From Porphyromonadaceae bacterium UBA4259 (GTDB lineage Bacteria; Bacteroidota; Bacteroidia; Bacteroidales; Muribaculaceae), in contig DGWL01000054.1 of assembly GCA_002396125.1 (NCBI GenBank), positions 3,001 through 45,577 of the forward strand: 42,577 nucleotides of DNA, written 5' to 3'. This document shows, in pieces, positions 1 to 8,356 of the stretch. The notes under the pieces were generated by a model. The model worked only from the letters and a program-made list of their open reading frames with translations. It made no database searches and was not told the origin of the DNA. Position 1 is the stretch's first letter. Every line of letters starts with the position of its first letter. Both the position numbers and the translations under genes were made by a program.

Positions 1-12
1 TTAACTTAAAAC

Positions 13-52
13 AACACTGGCGATTTTCGTTCAGTTGAAAACCGCCAGTGTT
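13..52 (-). terminator. Terminator of the pepD-OPT operon
   Basis: A 16-bp stem (13-28 pairs with 37-52, one pair a G-U wobble when read as minus-strand RNA) closes an 8-nt loop. On the minus strand it is followed by a T-rich run. It lies 20 bases beyond the stop codon of the OPT gene, as expected for a factor-independent terminator. Confidence 0.85.
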
Positions 53-72
53 ATTATAAAGCCTATTTACTG

Positions 73-2052
73 TTATTCACTCTTCTTGGCACGGAGGCAA
101 GTTGTGATAAAGTAGGCGATGAGAGCAATGTAAACCACCAAGCCAATGATGCTTGTCACATCGTCGCTCAACGGATTCTTGTACTCAAAGCCGGCAAAGC
201 GCATGCCTGCGCTCACCACACCCATCAACGCGCCACCGGCAATGAAACCGCTGGCGATGAGAGTTCCCTTGTCCATGCGGGCCTTGTTGAGCTTCTCATC
301 CTTGCTGCGTGAACTTACAAACCAGCTGACGATGCCGCCAATAAGCAGCGGAGTGTTGAGCTGGAACGGAATGAACATACCCAGCGAGAATGCCAGAGCC
401 GGAACACCCAGCCAGTTGAGCAGGCAAGCCAAGACAGCACCACAAATGTAGAACATCCAGGGTGTCTCGCCACCTGTCATGAGCGGGTCGATAACAGCTG
501 CCATAGCGTTGGCCTGGGGAGCGACGAGTGGGTCAACTCCGGGCACAGCGCCGTCATAGAAGCCATAGGTCTTGTTCAAGATAATCATCACGCCGCCCAC
601 AGTAGCTGCCGAGAGCACAGTGCCCAGCAGTTTCCACGTCTGTTGCTTGGCGGGAGTGGTACCAATCCAGTAACCAATCTTCATGTCGGTCACCATGCCA
701 CCGGCCATCGACAGCGCGGTGCACACCACGCCACCAATGATCATCGATGCCACAATGCCCTGCCAGCCGTTGAGACCAATAGCCACAAACACGCCCGATG
801 CCACAATGAGTGTCATCAAGGTCATGCCGCTCACAGGGTTGCTACCCACAATGGCAATGGCATTGGCTGCCACGGTAGTGAACAGGAAGGCAATGACCAC
901 AACAACAATGAATGCAACGATGGTCTGTGGCAAGCTGTGGATGACACCAATGTAGAAGAACACAAAGGTCACCAGCAGAGCGGCCCCAAGTGCAAACACC
1001 AGCGCCTTCATTGAGATGTCGCGCTGGGTGCGCTCGGGCATCTCAACGTTGCCGCCCTTCTTGAACGACTTGCCAGCCAAGCCCACGGCGTTCTTGATAA
1101 CGCCCCACGACTTGATGATGCCAATAATACCGCTCATGGCGATACCGCCAATACCGATGGAACGGGCAAAGTTCTTGAAAATATCGTCGGTAGCCATCGC
1201 GGCCATGTCGGGGCTCACTGCGGCAAACAGTGGCACCACAACCCACCAGATGAATGCACTACCGGCAAAGATGATGAAACTGTACTTCAAGCCGATGATG
1301 AAGCCCAAGCCAAGCGTTGCGGCACTGATGTTGACCTTGAAGAGCAGTTTAGTGCTGTCGGCAAGGTTTTGCAGCGCGGGCACAGCGGTGGTAGAGATAA
1401 CCTCTTTCCACCAGCCGAAGGTACTCATCAAGAAGTCGTAGAGACCGCCCACCAAGCCTGCGATGAGCAGTGGCTTAGCCTGGTCGCCACCCTTTTGGCC
1501 CTGCACCAGCACCTGGGTGGTAGCTGTTGCCTCGGGGAAGGGGAACTCGCCATGCTTATCCTTAACAAAATACTTGCGGAACGGGATGAACAAGAGGATG
1601 CCCAGGATGCCACCAAGCATTGAGCTGAGGAACACCTCCAGGAAGTTGACAGTGATGTCGGGGTACTTGGCCTGCAGGATGTAGAGTGCCGGCAGCGTGA
1701 AGATGGCACCGGCCACCACAATGCCGCTGGCAGCGCCAATCGACTGGATTATCACGTTCTCGCCAAGCGAGTTCTTGCGCTTAGTGACGCCGGCAATACC
1801 CGCGGCGATGATGGCAATGGGGATTGCCGCCTCAAACACCTGTCCCACCTTCAGTCCCAGATAGGCAGCCGCGGCACTGAATATTACCGCCATAATCAAG
1901 CCCAGCGAAACCGAATAGGGGGTCACCTCGGGATAGTTCTTCTCGGGGCGCAGAATGGGAACATATTTCTCACCGTCCTTGAGCGGCCTGAAGGCGTTCT
2001 CGGGCAGTTCAATCTGTTCCTGCTGTTGTTGAAGATCTTTTTCGTCTTGCAT
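73..2052 (-). CDS. OPT family oligopeptide transporter
   Basis: This 659-aa polytopic inner-membrane protein has a charged, glutamine-rich cytoplasmic N-terminus (residues 1-40) followed by about 14-16 hydrophobic segments. The early segment with AAAAYLGLKVGQVFEAAIPI and the later FPFPEATAT stretch are typical of bacterial OPT carriers, which run from about 600 to 680 residues. The family takes up short peptides, or metal chelates in some members, with protons. It is the second gene of a two-gene operon: pepD ends 32 bp upstream of its ATG, so a dipeptidase and a peptide carrier are made together. That pairing supports peptides over metal chelates as substrate, though the sequence alone does not fix the substrate. 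A terminator follows at 13-52. Confidence 0.9.
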   Translation of the reverse strand: MQDEKDLQQQQEQIELPENAFRPLKDGEKYVPILRPEKNYPEVTPYSVSLGLIMAVIFSAAAAYLGLKVGQVFEAAIPIAIIAAGIAGVTKRKNSLGENVIIQSIGAASGIVVAGAIFTLPALYILQAKYPDITVNFLEVFLSSMLGGILGILLFIPFRKYFVKDKHGEFPFPEATATTQVLVQGQKGGDQAKPLLIAGLVGGLYDFLMSTFGWWKEVISTTAVPALQNLADSTKLLFKVNISAATLGLGFIIGLKYSFIIFAGSAFIWWVVVPLFAAVSPDMAAMATDDIFKNFARSIGIGGIAMSGIIGIIKSWGVIKNAVGLAGKSFKKGGNVEMPERTQRDISMKALVFALGAALLVTFVFFYIGVIHSLPQTIVAFIVVVVIAFLFTTVAANAIAIVGSNPVSGMTLMTLIVASGVFVAIGLNGWQGIVASMIIGGVVCTALSMAGGMVTDMKIGYWIGTTPAKQQTWKLLGTVLSAATVGGVMIILNKTYGFYDGAVPGVDPLVAPQANAMAAVIDPLMTGGETPWMFYICGAVLACLLNWLGVPALAFSLGMFIPFQLNTPLLIGGIVSWFVSSRSKDEKLNKARMDKGTLIASGFIAGGALMGVVSAGMRFAGFEYKNPLSDDVTSIIGLVVYIALIAYFITTCLRAKKSE

Positions 2053-2084
2053 AAATGTGTGTTATGAGATAGGGTTCTTAAAGA

Positions 2085-3545
2085 TTACTTCTTCACGGGA
2101 GCCTCCTCGAGAGCTTTAACCAGCAGCTTCCAGAATGGCTCGGCGGCAGGAATGTAGGCGCGCTCAATGGTAGTGTGAGGGCTGCGCAATGTTGGACCGA
2201 AGCTCACCACATCCATGTGAGGATACTTGCCCAGGATGATTGAGCACTCCAGGCCGGCGTGGTCCACTTGCACGATGCCGTCCTCGTTGAAGAGTTTCTT
2301 GTAGAGGTCGAGCAGCATGTGCAGAGCCTCGCTGTCGGGGTTGGGATCCCAGCCAATGTAGTCGCCACCGGTCTCCACCTTGAAGTCGGCGAGGTGGAAG
2401 CAGGTCATGAGCATCTTCACGATGTAGTCCTTCATGTCCTCACGGGCCGAGCGTGCAAGAATTTTCACTGCTGCCTTGCCATCCTCAATGTCGATGATGG
2501 CGAGGTTGCTCGAGGTCTCAACCACGTTGGGATAGGCGGGAATGAAGCGCACCACGCCGTCGTGGCAAGCATAGAGGGCACGCAGGATGGTGGTTTGGTC
2601 GTCGAGAGCCATCTTGGTCTTGGGACGGTCGATAGCCTTGATGGTGAGGTCCACATTATCCTCGATGAGCTTGAACTCGCTCTCAAATTGTGCCTTCATT
2701 GCCTTCACCAGTTTCTTGAGGCCCTTGAGGTTATCCTCGGGGAGCACCATCACGGTTTCGGCCTTGAATGGGATGGCGTTGCGCATGTTGCCGCCATGCC
2801 AGCTCGCCAGGCGAGCCTTGTGGTCCTTGATGGCAAGTTGAACCAGGCGCACCATAAGCTTGTTGGCGTTGGCACGACCCTCATGAATCTCGAGACCGCT
2901 GTGGCCGCCCTTGAGGCCCTTGAGAGTGATGCGCACAGCCTTGTCGGCACTGGTGGTCTTCACCTCGTTGTACTTGCGGGTGCAGGTAACATCGATGCCG
3001 CCGGCGCTACCAATCACAAATTTCCCCCACGTCTCACTGTCGAGATTGAACAGGATGTCGCCCTTCATCTGACCCTTGGGCAGGTCGTTGGCGCCATACA
3101 TGCCGGTCTCCTCATCTTTAGTGATAAGGCCCTCGATGGGACCGTGCTTGAGGTTATTGTCCTCCATCACAGCCATGATAGCGGCCACGCCCAGGCCGTC
3201 GTCGGCGCCAAGTGTGGTGCCGCGAGCCTTAATCCAGTCGCCGTCGATATAGGGCTCAATGGGGTCGGTCTCAAAGTTGTGCTTGCTCTCGGGAGTCTTT
3301 TGAGGCACCATGTCCATGTGGGCTTGCATGGTGATGCACTTGCGGTTCTCCATGCCCGGAGTGGCAGGCTTGCGCATCACGATGTTGCCGGCTGGGTCCT
3401 GAAAAGCCTCAACACCCACCTTCTTGGCGAAGTCGAGCAGGAATTGCTGAATTTTCTCAACGTGTCCCGAGGGACGTGGAATTTGTGTCAGCGCATAGAA
3501 GTTGCGCCAGATGCATTGCGGTTGCAGTTTTTCAATTTCGTTCAT
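2085..3545 (-). CDS. pepD: Aminoacyl-histidine dipeptidase (M20 family peptidase)
   Basis: This 486-aa cytosolic metallodipeptidase has the full M20C architecture. The first metal motif is AHMDMVP (H76, D78), the bridging aspartate is in GADDGLG (around 115), the catalytic glutamates are in KDEETG (145-146), and a late histidine sits in SPHTTIER. A lid/dimerisation domain interrupts the catalytic domain at about residues 190-390. The length matches E. coli PepD and Bacteroides homologues. It cleaves Xaa-His and other unblocked dipeptides. The start at 3545 lies about 50 bp downstream of a clear promoter (3604-3635). It is the first gene of an operon with the OPT transporter, which suggests uptake and hydrolysis of peptides as one unit. 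Confidence 0.95.
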   Translation of the reverse strand: MNEIEKLQPQCIWRNFYALTQIPRPSGHVEKIQQFLLDFAKKVGVEAFQDPAGNIVMRKPATPGMENRKCITMQAHMDMVPQKTPESKHNFETDPIEPYIDGDWIKARGTTLGADDGLGVAAIMAVMEDNNLKHGPIEGLITKDEETGMYGANDLPKGQMKGDILFNLDSETWGKFVIGSAGGIDVTCTRKYNEVKTTSADKAVRITLKGLKGGHSGLEIHEGRANANKLMVRLVQLAIKDHKARLASWHGGNMRNAIPFKAETVMVLPEDNLKGLKKLVKAMKAQFESEFKLIEDNVDLTIKAIDRPKTKMALDDQTTILRALYACHDGVVRFIPAYPNVVETSSNLAIIDIEDGKAAVKILARSAREDMKDYIVKMLMTCFHLADFKVETGGDYIGWDPNPDSEALHMLLDLYKKLFNEDGIVQVDHAGLECSIILGKYPHMDVVSFGPTLRSPHTTIERAYIPAAEPFWKLLVKALEEAPVKK

Positions 3546-3603
3546 AGTAGTGTGTTAATGTATATTTTTAGGTAAAAATAAGTTTTTAACCTTAAGCGTG
3601 CCA

Positions 3604-3635
3604 CAAAGATAACCTTTTTGCTCCACATTGCCAAA
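3604..3635 (-). promoter_or_regulatory. Promoter of pepD-OPT
   Basis: On the minus strand a -7 element TATCTTTG (3604-3611) fits the Bacteroidota consensus TAnnTTTG. A -33 TTTG (3632-3635) lies 20 nt upstream. The predicted transcript starts near 3600, leaving a leader of about 50 nt. Confidence 0.8.
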
Positions 3636-3724
3636 AATAGAACAAAAAACTCAGCAAAATACAATATTGCGGCAAGTATTGAAACACAAGCGAAACATGA
3701 GCTATGGTTCCCGAGAGCTTTTGC

Positions 3725-3756
3725 TTTGTTTTTTTGATTAAAAATCACTACCTTTG
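3725..3756 (+). promoter_or_regulatory. Promoter of the hemerythrin-LuxR operon
   Basis: A -33 TTTG at 3725-3728 and a -7 TACCTTTG at 3749-3756 are separated by 20 nt. Transcription should begin near 3760, which rules out the in-frame TTG at 3754 and supports the ATG at 3784. Confidence 0.8.
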
Positions 3757-3783
3757 TCAATTATTCAATTTTATCACACGATT

Positions 3784-4482
3784 ATGACCGACTATCTATA
3801 TAACGAGAACACAGTTCTTTCAGCCATGGTAACGGCGCAGCCGGCTTTGCTGCTCACTTTGTCGCACTTTGGCATTCCGCTGGGATTTGGCGACAAAACG
3901 GTTGCGCAAGTGTGCCGCGAGCACAATGTGGAACCGGCTTTCTTCTTGCTCATCACGCAAGTCTACACCGATGACGCCTATCTGCCATCGCAAGCCGTGA
4001 TAAAGAACACCCCCATGGCCAACCTCATCACCTACCTTGTCAACTCCCACGACTACTACCTCAACCGTGGCTTGCCCCACATCCAGGGCCATCTCATCAA
4101 GATTGCCGCCATGCTGCCATCGCGTGCGGCCAAGGCCATCAAGCAGTTCTTCCTTGCCTACGTCGAGGAAGTGCGCGCCCACTTCTCCAACGAGGAGCAA
4201 GTGGTGTATCCTCACATCGAGCACCTGCTCAACAGCCAGGCCGGCGACAACTACACGATAAAGGACTACCTCGACCATCACGACAACCTCGACGACAAGC
4301 TGAGCGACCTGGTGCAGATTATCTTCAAGTATCTGCCAGCCGGCGAGAACGACGACAATGCCATCGACATGATTTTCGACATCCTGCAACTCTCGCGCGA
4401 CCTGCGCAAGCATTCGCTCGTGGAGGAGAAAATACTGGGCCCCTATGTAAAACATCTCGAAAAACAACAATCGGCACGATGA
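3784..4482 (+). CDS. Hemerythrin-domain protein, RIC/YtfE-like di-iron protein
   Basis: This 232-aa soluble protein has a short N-terminal region resembling the ScdA_N/DUF542 domain (GIPLGFGDKTVAQVC, about residues 30-44), but without the usual CC pair. A four-helix hemerythrin domain follows from about residue 80. The di-iron ligands of YtfE (RIC) can be matched: H89, H103, H133, E137, H165 or H166, H210 and E214. Known family members repair oxidised or nitrosylated iron-sulfur centres or sense O2 and NO. The ATG at 3784 is chosen because the promoter -7 element overlaps the upstream TTG. Its stop overlaps the start of the LuxR-type regulator by 4 bp (ATGA), so the two are translationally coupled. 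A sensor role for this protein is inference from that coupling. Confidence 0.85.
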   Translation: MTDYLYNENTVLSAMVTAQPALLLTLSHFGIPLGFGDKTVAQVCREHNVEPAFFLLITQVYTDDAYLPSQAVIKNTPMANLITYLVNSHDYYLNRGLPHIQGHLIKIAAMLPSRAAKAIKQFFLAYVEEVRAHFSNEEQVVYPHIEHLLNSQAGDNYTIKDYLDHHDNLDDKLSDLVQIIFKYLPAGENDDNAIDMIFDILQLSRDLRKHSLVEEKILGPYVKHLEKQQSAR

Positions 4483-5051
4483 AAAGGAAAATATTGATAG
4501 TAGAACCAAGCGAGGTGATTGTCGACGGCCTCAAGGCGGCCTTGCAGCACCCCGACCTGCGACTGCTCGAACCCGAGATGGGCATCGACGAGCTCGACAG
4601 CCGCCTCAACGCGTTGCACCCCGACGTGTTAATCATCAATCCCACGCTCAACGACAACGTGACAATGCTGCGCAACGGCCACAACATGGCGGTGGTGGCG
4701 CTAGTCTACCAGTATGTGAAACAGTCGCGATTGCGGCACTTCGACGCTGTGATTGACATTCGCGACAGCCGGGCTTCGATTCTGCAAGCCGTGCTTGAAA
4801 TCAGTGCCAAGAATGGCAGCGGCGACAATGCAATGAGCAACCATGAGCTCACGCGACGCGAGACGGCTGTGCTCATCGAGGTTGCCAAGGGCTTGTCAAA
4901 CAAAGAGATTGCCGCGCGCCTCAACGTGAGCGTCTTCACCGTCACCACCCACCGCAAGAACATTGTGCGCAAGACGGGCATCAAGAGCGTGGCGGGACTC
5001 ACGGTGTATGCACTGCTCAACAACCTCATCGACGAAGATGTCGTGATATAA
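4479..5051 (+). CDS. LuxR-family regulator with degenerate receiver domain
   Basis: This 190-aa regulator has an N-terminal receiver-like fold (about 1-120) and a C-terminal LuxR/GerE helix-turn-helix (about 122-185; LTRRETAVLIEVAKG, NKEIAARLNVS, TVTTHRKNI). The receiver lacks the phosphorylation chemistry. The acidic pocket is reduced to E9 in VEPSEV, the phospho-acceptor position is N54 in LIINPTL, and the usual Thr and Lys of strands 4 and 5 are not recognisable. No histidine kinase is nearby. Control by phosphorylation is therefore unlikely, and a signal from the coupled hemerythrin protein is plausible but inferred. The last codons (DVVI-stop) form the first bases of a tandem repeat array that follows the gene. 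Confidence 0.85.
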   Translation: MKRKILIVEPSEVIVDGLKAALQHPDLRLLEPEMGIDELDSRLNALHPDVLIINPTLNDNVTMLRNGHNMAVVALVYQYVKQSRLRHFDAVIDIRDSRASILQAVLEISAKNGSGDNAMSNHELTRRETAVLIEVAKGLSNKEIAARLNVSVFTVTTHRKNIVRKTGIKSVAGLTVYALLNNLIDEDVVI

Positions 5052-6194
5052 CAAGGCACACTAATTTCACTAATTAGCACTAAATCCCTCACCCGGGGAA
5101 TTAATCAAACAAAGACAACAAAAGCTGACAAAGATAACAATAATATATTCTTTGTCGTTTTTGTTTCTGTTTGTTGTATTTGTTTGATGATAAAGGACTG
5201 GGGGACGTCGTGATATAACAAGGCACACTAATTTCACTAATTAACTCTAAATCCCTCACCCGGGGAATTAATCAAACAAAAACAACAAAAGCTGACGAAG
5301 ATAACAATAATATATTCTTTGTCGATTTTGTTTCTGTTTGTTGTATTTGTTTGATGATAAAGGACTGGGGGACGTCGTGATATAACAAGGCACACTAATT
5401 TCACTAATTAACTCTAAATCCCTCACCCGGGGAATTAATCAAACAAAAACAACAAAAGCTGACAAAGATAACAATAATATATTCTTTGTCGTTTTTGTTT
5501 CTGGTTGTTGTATTTGTTTGATGATAAAAGACTGGGGGACGTGGTGATATAACAAGGCACACTAATTTCGCTAATTAGCACTAAATCCCTAACCCGGGGA
5601 TTTAATCAAACAAAGACAACAAAAGCTGACAAAGATAACAATAATATATTCTTTGTCGTTTTTGTTTTTGTTTTTGTTTGTTGTATTTGTTTGATGATAA
5701 AGGACTGGGGGACGTCGTGATATAACAAGGCACACTAATTTCACTAATTAACTCCCTCACCCGGGGAATTAATCAAACAAAGACAACAAAAGCTGACAAA
5801 GATAACAATAATATATTCTTTGTCGATTTTGTTTCTGGTTGTTGTATTTGTTTGATGATAAAGGACTGGGGGACGTGGTGATATAACAAGGCACACTATT
5901 TTCACTAATTAACTCTAAATCCCTCACCCGGGGAATTAATAAAACAAAGACAACAAAAACTGACAAAGATAACAATAATATATTCTTTGTCGTTTTTGTT
6001 TCTGGTTGTTGTCTTTGTTTGATGATTGAGGACTGGGGGACGTGGTGATATAACAAGGCACACTAATTTCGCTAATTAGCACTAAATCCCTAACCCGGGG
6101 ATTTAATCAAACAAAGACAACAAAAGCTGACAAAGATAACAATAATATATTCTTTGTCGTTTTTGTTTCTGGTTGTTGTATTTGTTTGATGATA
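5037..6194 (+). repeat. Seven-unit tandem satellite array (~167 bp per unit) with internal hairpins
   Basis: Seven head-to-tail copies start at 5037, 5204, 5371, 5538, 5711, 5872 and 6039. The spacings are 167, 167, 167, 173, 161 and 167 bp, and the last copy is cut short at about 6194. Copies are nearly identical. The first copy begins inside the LuxR gene, so its stop codon TGATATAA is reproduced in every unit. Each unit carries a CCCGGGGA block and a large imperfect palindrome. In unit 1 the outer arms are 5104-5123 and 5170-5188, and the inner arms are 5127-5134 and 5149-5156. No open reading frame of note crosses the units. The first recognisable plus-strand terminator after the regulator is at 6202-6243, so the array is probably transcribed as a long 3' UTR. 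Its function is unknown. Confidence 0.97.
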
Positions 6195-6201
6195 GAAAAT
6201 G

Positions 6202-6243
6202 AATCGAGGCGGCTCCGCTATTGTTACGGGAGTCGCCTCGATT
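6202..6243. terminator. Strong bidirectional terminator after the satellite array
   Basis: A 15-bp stem (6202-6216 with 6229-6243, one wobble pair) closes a 12-nt loop. It is T-rich on the plus-strand side and A-rich upstream, so it can serve both the LuxR operon plus array from the left and the BACON/dockerin gene from the right. I see nothing else in 6244-6368. Confidence 0.85.
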
Positions 6244-6368
6244 TTGTGAGGTTATTTATGTTGAGAAGCTGTAGCCTGCTATTGTGTGACTAATAAATAA
6301 TAAACGTGAATTGTGAAAGTAGGCTAGCCTCTCGCTATAAAAGCCTTTAGGATTCCTGTGGCAATTTG

Positions 6369-8195
6369 TTATTCTGAGCCAAGGATAATCTTGTAAACAG
6401 CGGTAACGTCGGCACTGTTGATGGTGCCATCGCCATTTTGATCGCCGTTAACAATCTTGCTGTCATCGTTGTTGAGGATGAACTGATACAGAGCAGTAAC
6501 GTCGGCACTGTTGCAAACGCCATCACCGTTAACGTCGCCTGCAACTACGTCCTGAACAGTACCTTGCTTGATAACGAACTCCTTAACAACTGCGGGAGCC
6601 TCAAACGAAGGATAGCAGAACAAAATCTTAGCCTGACGTCCCTCTACGCCATCGGGCAGAGGATCAACAGTGAAGGTAACATTGGTTGAGTCGTTGAAGA
6701 GGCCAAGCTCGGCATTTTGTTGGTCAACAGTCTCAAATGTAATCCACTCGGGCAGGTCAAACTCACCGTTCTCGTCGGTAACCTCCCACAAATCGCTCAT
6801 CTGGTTGCTCATCACGAGAACTTCCTTGTCGCCACCGGCAACAGGCATCTCAATCTCGCTTTCCTCGCTGTAGATGAATGGGAATTCAACATCAAAGAAT
6901 ACAGGATAAGAAGAAGTGTAAACAACGGTGTCGCGCATGATGTTCTCATCATAGTTCCAATAGTAACCACCCTGGATTGTCTCGGCGCTGGTGTAGCGCT
7001 CGGTAGTGCCATTGTTGTTGTAGTCGAACGAAACCATTGAACCGGCATCCCAATACTGGGTCATCTCCATATAGTCGCGGTACATCATCTCGATGGGCGA
7101 GAGGAAGTTGGTAACACCCTCATCCATGCCTTCCTCGTGGAAGCCGTGAAGCATAAAGATAACCGGACCATCAATTACAACACCTTCCTGCTCAACGCCA
7201 CCACTAAGTTGAGTCTTAAGTGGGAACAGGTGATAAGCACCGCGGAACTCGCTTTGAGCGGCAAGTGGTGTACTGGTTGTGGCAATAGTCTCAAAGCTGC
7301 CATCCTCGTTTTGCTTAAGGATTGAGAACTTGAGGTCATAACCTATAGTTGATTTCCAGTAAGCGAGCCAACGAACGTTGTTGATGATGTAAGGACTTGC
7401 GGGAGCAGGCATGAATTGCAACAGACCCTCAAGGCGAGCGTTAGAGATGTTATCGGCATCGCTCGCGTAGATTTCCTTAAGCTCCTCGGTCCAAAGGTTG
7501 TCGTAGGTATCGGCATAATTGGCAGCATAGTAAACGCAGTTCAAGCCAACGTTGTAGGTGTCAAGATAGATTGAATCGCTCCAGCTGTCAAATGCACCAA
7601 CGGGATACTTACTACTTGAGCCATTGTTGAAGACGATAGTACCGTCACCACCCCACATCATCATGTGAGGATCCTGGAACACGTTGGTCTCACCAGCATA
7701 AAGCACTGGGCAATAGTTTTGGTAACCGACTGTGGTGAACATGGGTGTGGTAATCAGGTCATAATCGGTTGACTCTTGCACATCCTCGCCGGTCATATCG
7801 AAGTATTGCCAGGTGTGACCAGCATCGGCATCACTCTTGTTAGCCCAAGTGAGTGGGTAAAAGGCAGGACCTACTGCAAGGTCTGAATAGCCACGATAGG
7901 TCGAGAAGTCAAAAGCCAACTCAAATGTAGCACGTGGACGAATGTAATAGAGGAAAGCGTTGTCGCCCTCGGCCTTGGGCTGGAGGGTGTTGCGCTTGCC
8001 AAGGTCTTGAATAGAAAGACCCTGAACGCGAGCTTCGGCATGGCGCATAGCCTGGGTCTTCTCGGGGCTAGCCTTCATGATCGTAGCAGCCTTGTTGACG
8101 CGAGCCTCGCCAGCATTTACCATGTGCTTTGCAGGAGCAGCATTAGCTGTTCCAACCATAGCAGCAACTAAAGAAAGAAGGAATAATTTCTTCAT
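6369..8195 (-). CDS. Secreted protein with BACON-like module and C-terminal dockerin-type repeats
   Basis: This 608-aa protein starts with a signal peptide (MKKLFLLSLVAAMVGTANA, cleavage after about residue 19). Residues 40-440 match no family I recognise and are rich in Tyr, Asp and Trp. About residues 445-548 resemble a BACON domain: a PEWITF core, a GRQAKILF strand and a VIKQG end. Residues 549-608 hold two calcium-loop repeats of dockerin type I form, DVNGDGVCNSADVTALY and DQNGDGTINSADVTAVY. BACON modules usually sit on surface glycan- or mucin-binding proteins. The gene follows the SusCD operon on the same strand, but a terminator (8297-8344) and its own promoter (8241-8271) separate them. 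Surface binding or hydrolysis is inferred. Confidence 0.75.
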   Translation of the reverse strand: MKKLFLLSLVAAMVGTANAAPAKHMVNAGEARVNKAATIMKASPEKTQAMRHAEARVQGLSIQDLGKRNTLQPKAEGDNAFLYYIRPRATFELAFDFSTYRGYSDLAVGPAFYPLTWANKSDADAGHTWQYFDMTGEDVQESTDYDLITTPMFTTVGYQNYCPVLYAGETNVFQDPHMMMWGGDGTIVFNNGSSSKYPVGAFDSWSDSIYLDTYNVGLNCVYYAANYADTYDNLWTEELKEIYASDADNISNARLEGLLQFMPAPASPYIINNVRWLAYWKSTIGYDLKFSILKQNEDGSFETIATTSTPLAAQSEFRGAYHLFPLKTQLSGGVEQEGVVIDGPVIFMLHGFHEEGMDEGVTNFLSPIEMMYRDYMEMTQYWDAGSMVSFDYNNNGTTERYTSAETIQGGYYWNYDENIMRDTVVYTSSYPVFFDVEFPFIYSEESEIEMPVAGGDKEVLVMSNQMSDLWEVTDENGEFDLPEWITFETVDQQNAELGLFNDSTNVTFTVDPLPDGVEGRQAKILFCYPSFEAPAVVKEFVIKQGTVQDVVAGDVNGDGVCNSADVTALYQFILNNDDSKIVNGDQNGDGTINSADVTAVYKIILGSE

Positions 8196-8240
8196 AACAA
8201 TAGTATTAAAGATTAAACAATAAAAATTTTAATTATCTTG

Positions 8241-8271
8241 CAAAAATAATGTTTTTTTTTACAAAATCAAA
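8241..8271 (-). promoter_or_regulatory. Promoter of the BACON/dockerin gene
   Basis: On the minus strand a -7 TATTTTTG (8241-8248) and a -33 TTTG (8268-8271) are 19 nt apart. The leader would be about 40 nt. Confidence 0.75.
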
Positions 8272-8296
8272 AATATGAATTAAAAATCATAGAAAA

Positions 8297-8344
8297 TAAT
8301 GGGATAACCAGACATGCATGTTACTGAATCCGATTATCCCATTA
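8297..8344 (-). terminator. Terminator of the SusCD-type operon
   Basis: An 11-bp stem (8297-8307 with 8334-8344) encloses a loop that contains the small palindrome ACATGCATGT. On the minus strand it is followed by a T-rich tract. It lies just past the stop of the DUF4302 gene. Confidence 0.7.
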
Positions 8345-8356
8345 ATGTTCCGGATA

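Noticed and set aside
2259..3575. A 438-codon open frame on the plus strand across pepD
   Set aside because: It is the antisense shadow of pepD. It is rich in His and Val from complementary codons, has no family features, and pepD has complete motifs and a promoter.
3754..3783. Upstream TTG start for the hemerythrin protein
   Set aside because: It overlaps the -7 promoter element, so it would not be on the mRNA. The ATG at 3784 gives the natural N-terminus.
5769..6056. A minus-strand 95-codon frame inside the satellite
   Set aside because: It runs through non-coding repeat units, repeats itself, and is broken in other copies.
5037..6194. The repeat array as a CRISPR locus
   Set aside because: The units are contiguous copies of ~167 bp with no unique spacers, and no cas genes are near.
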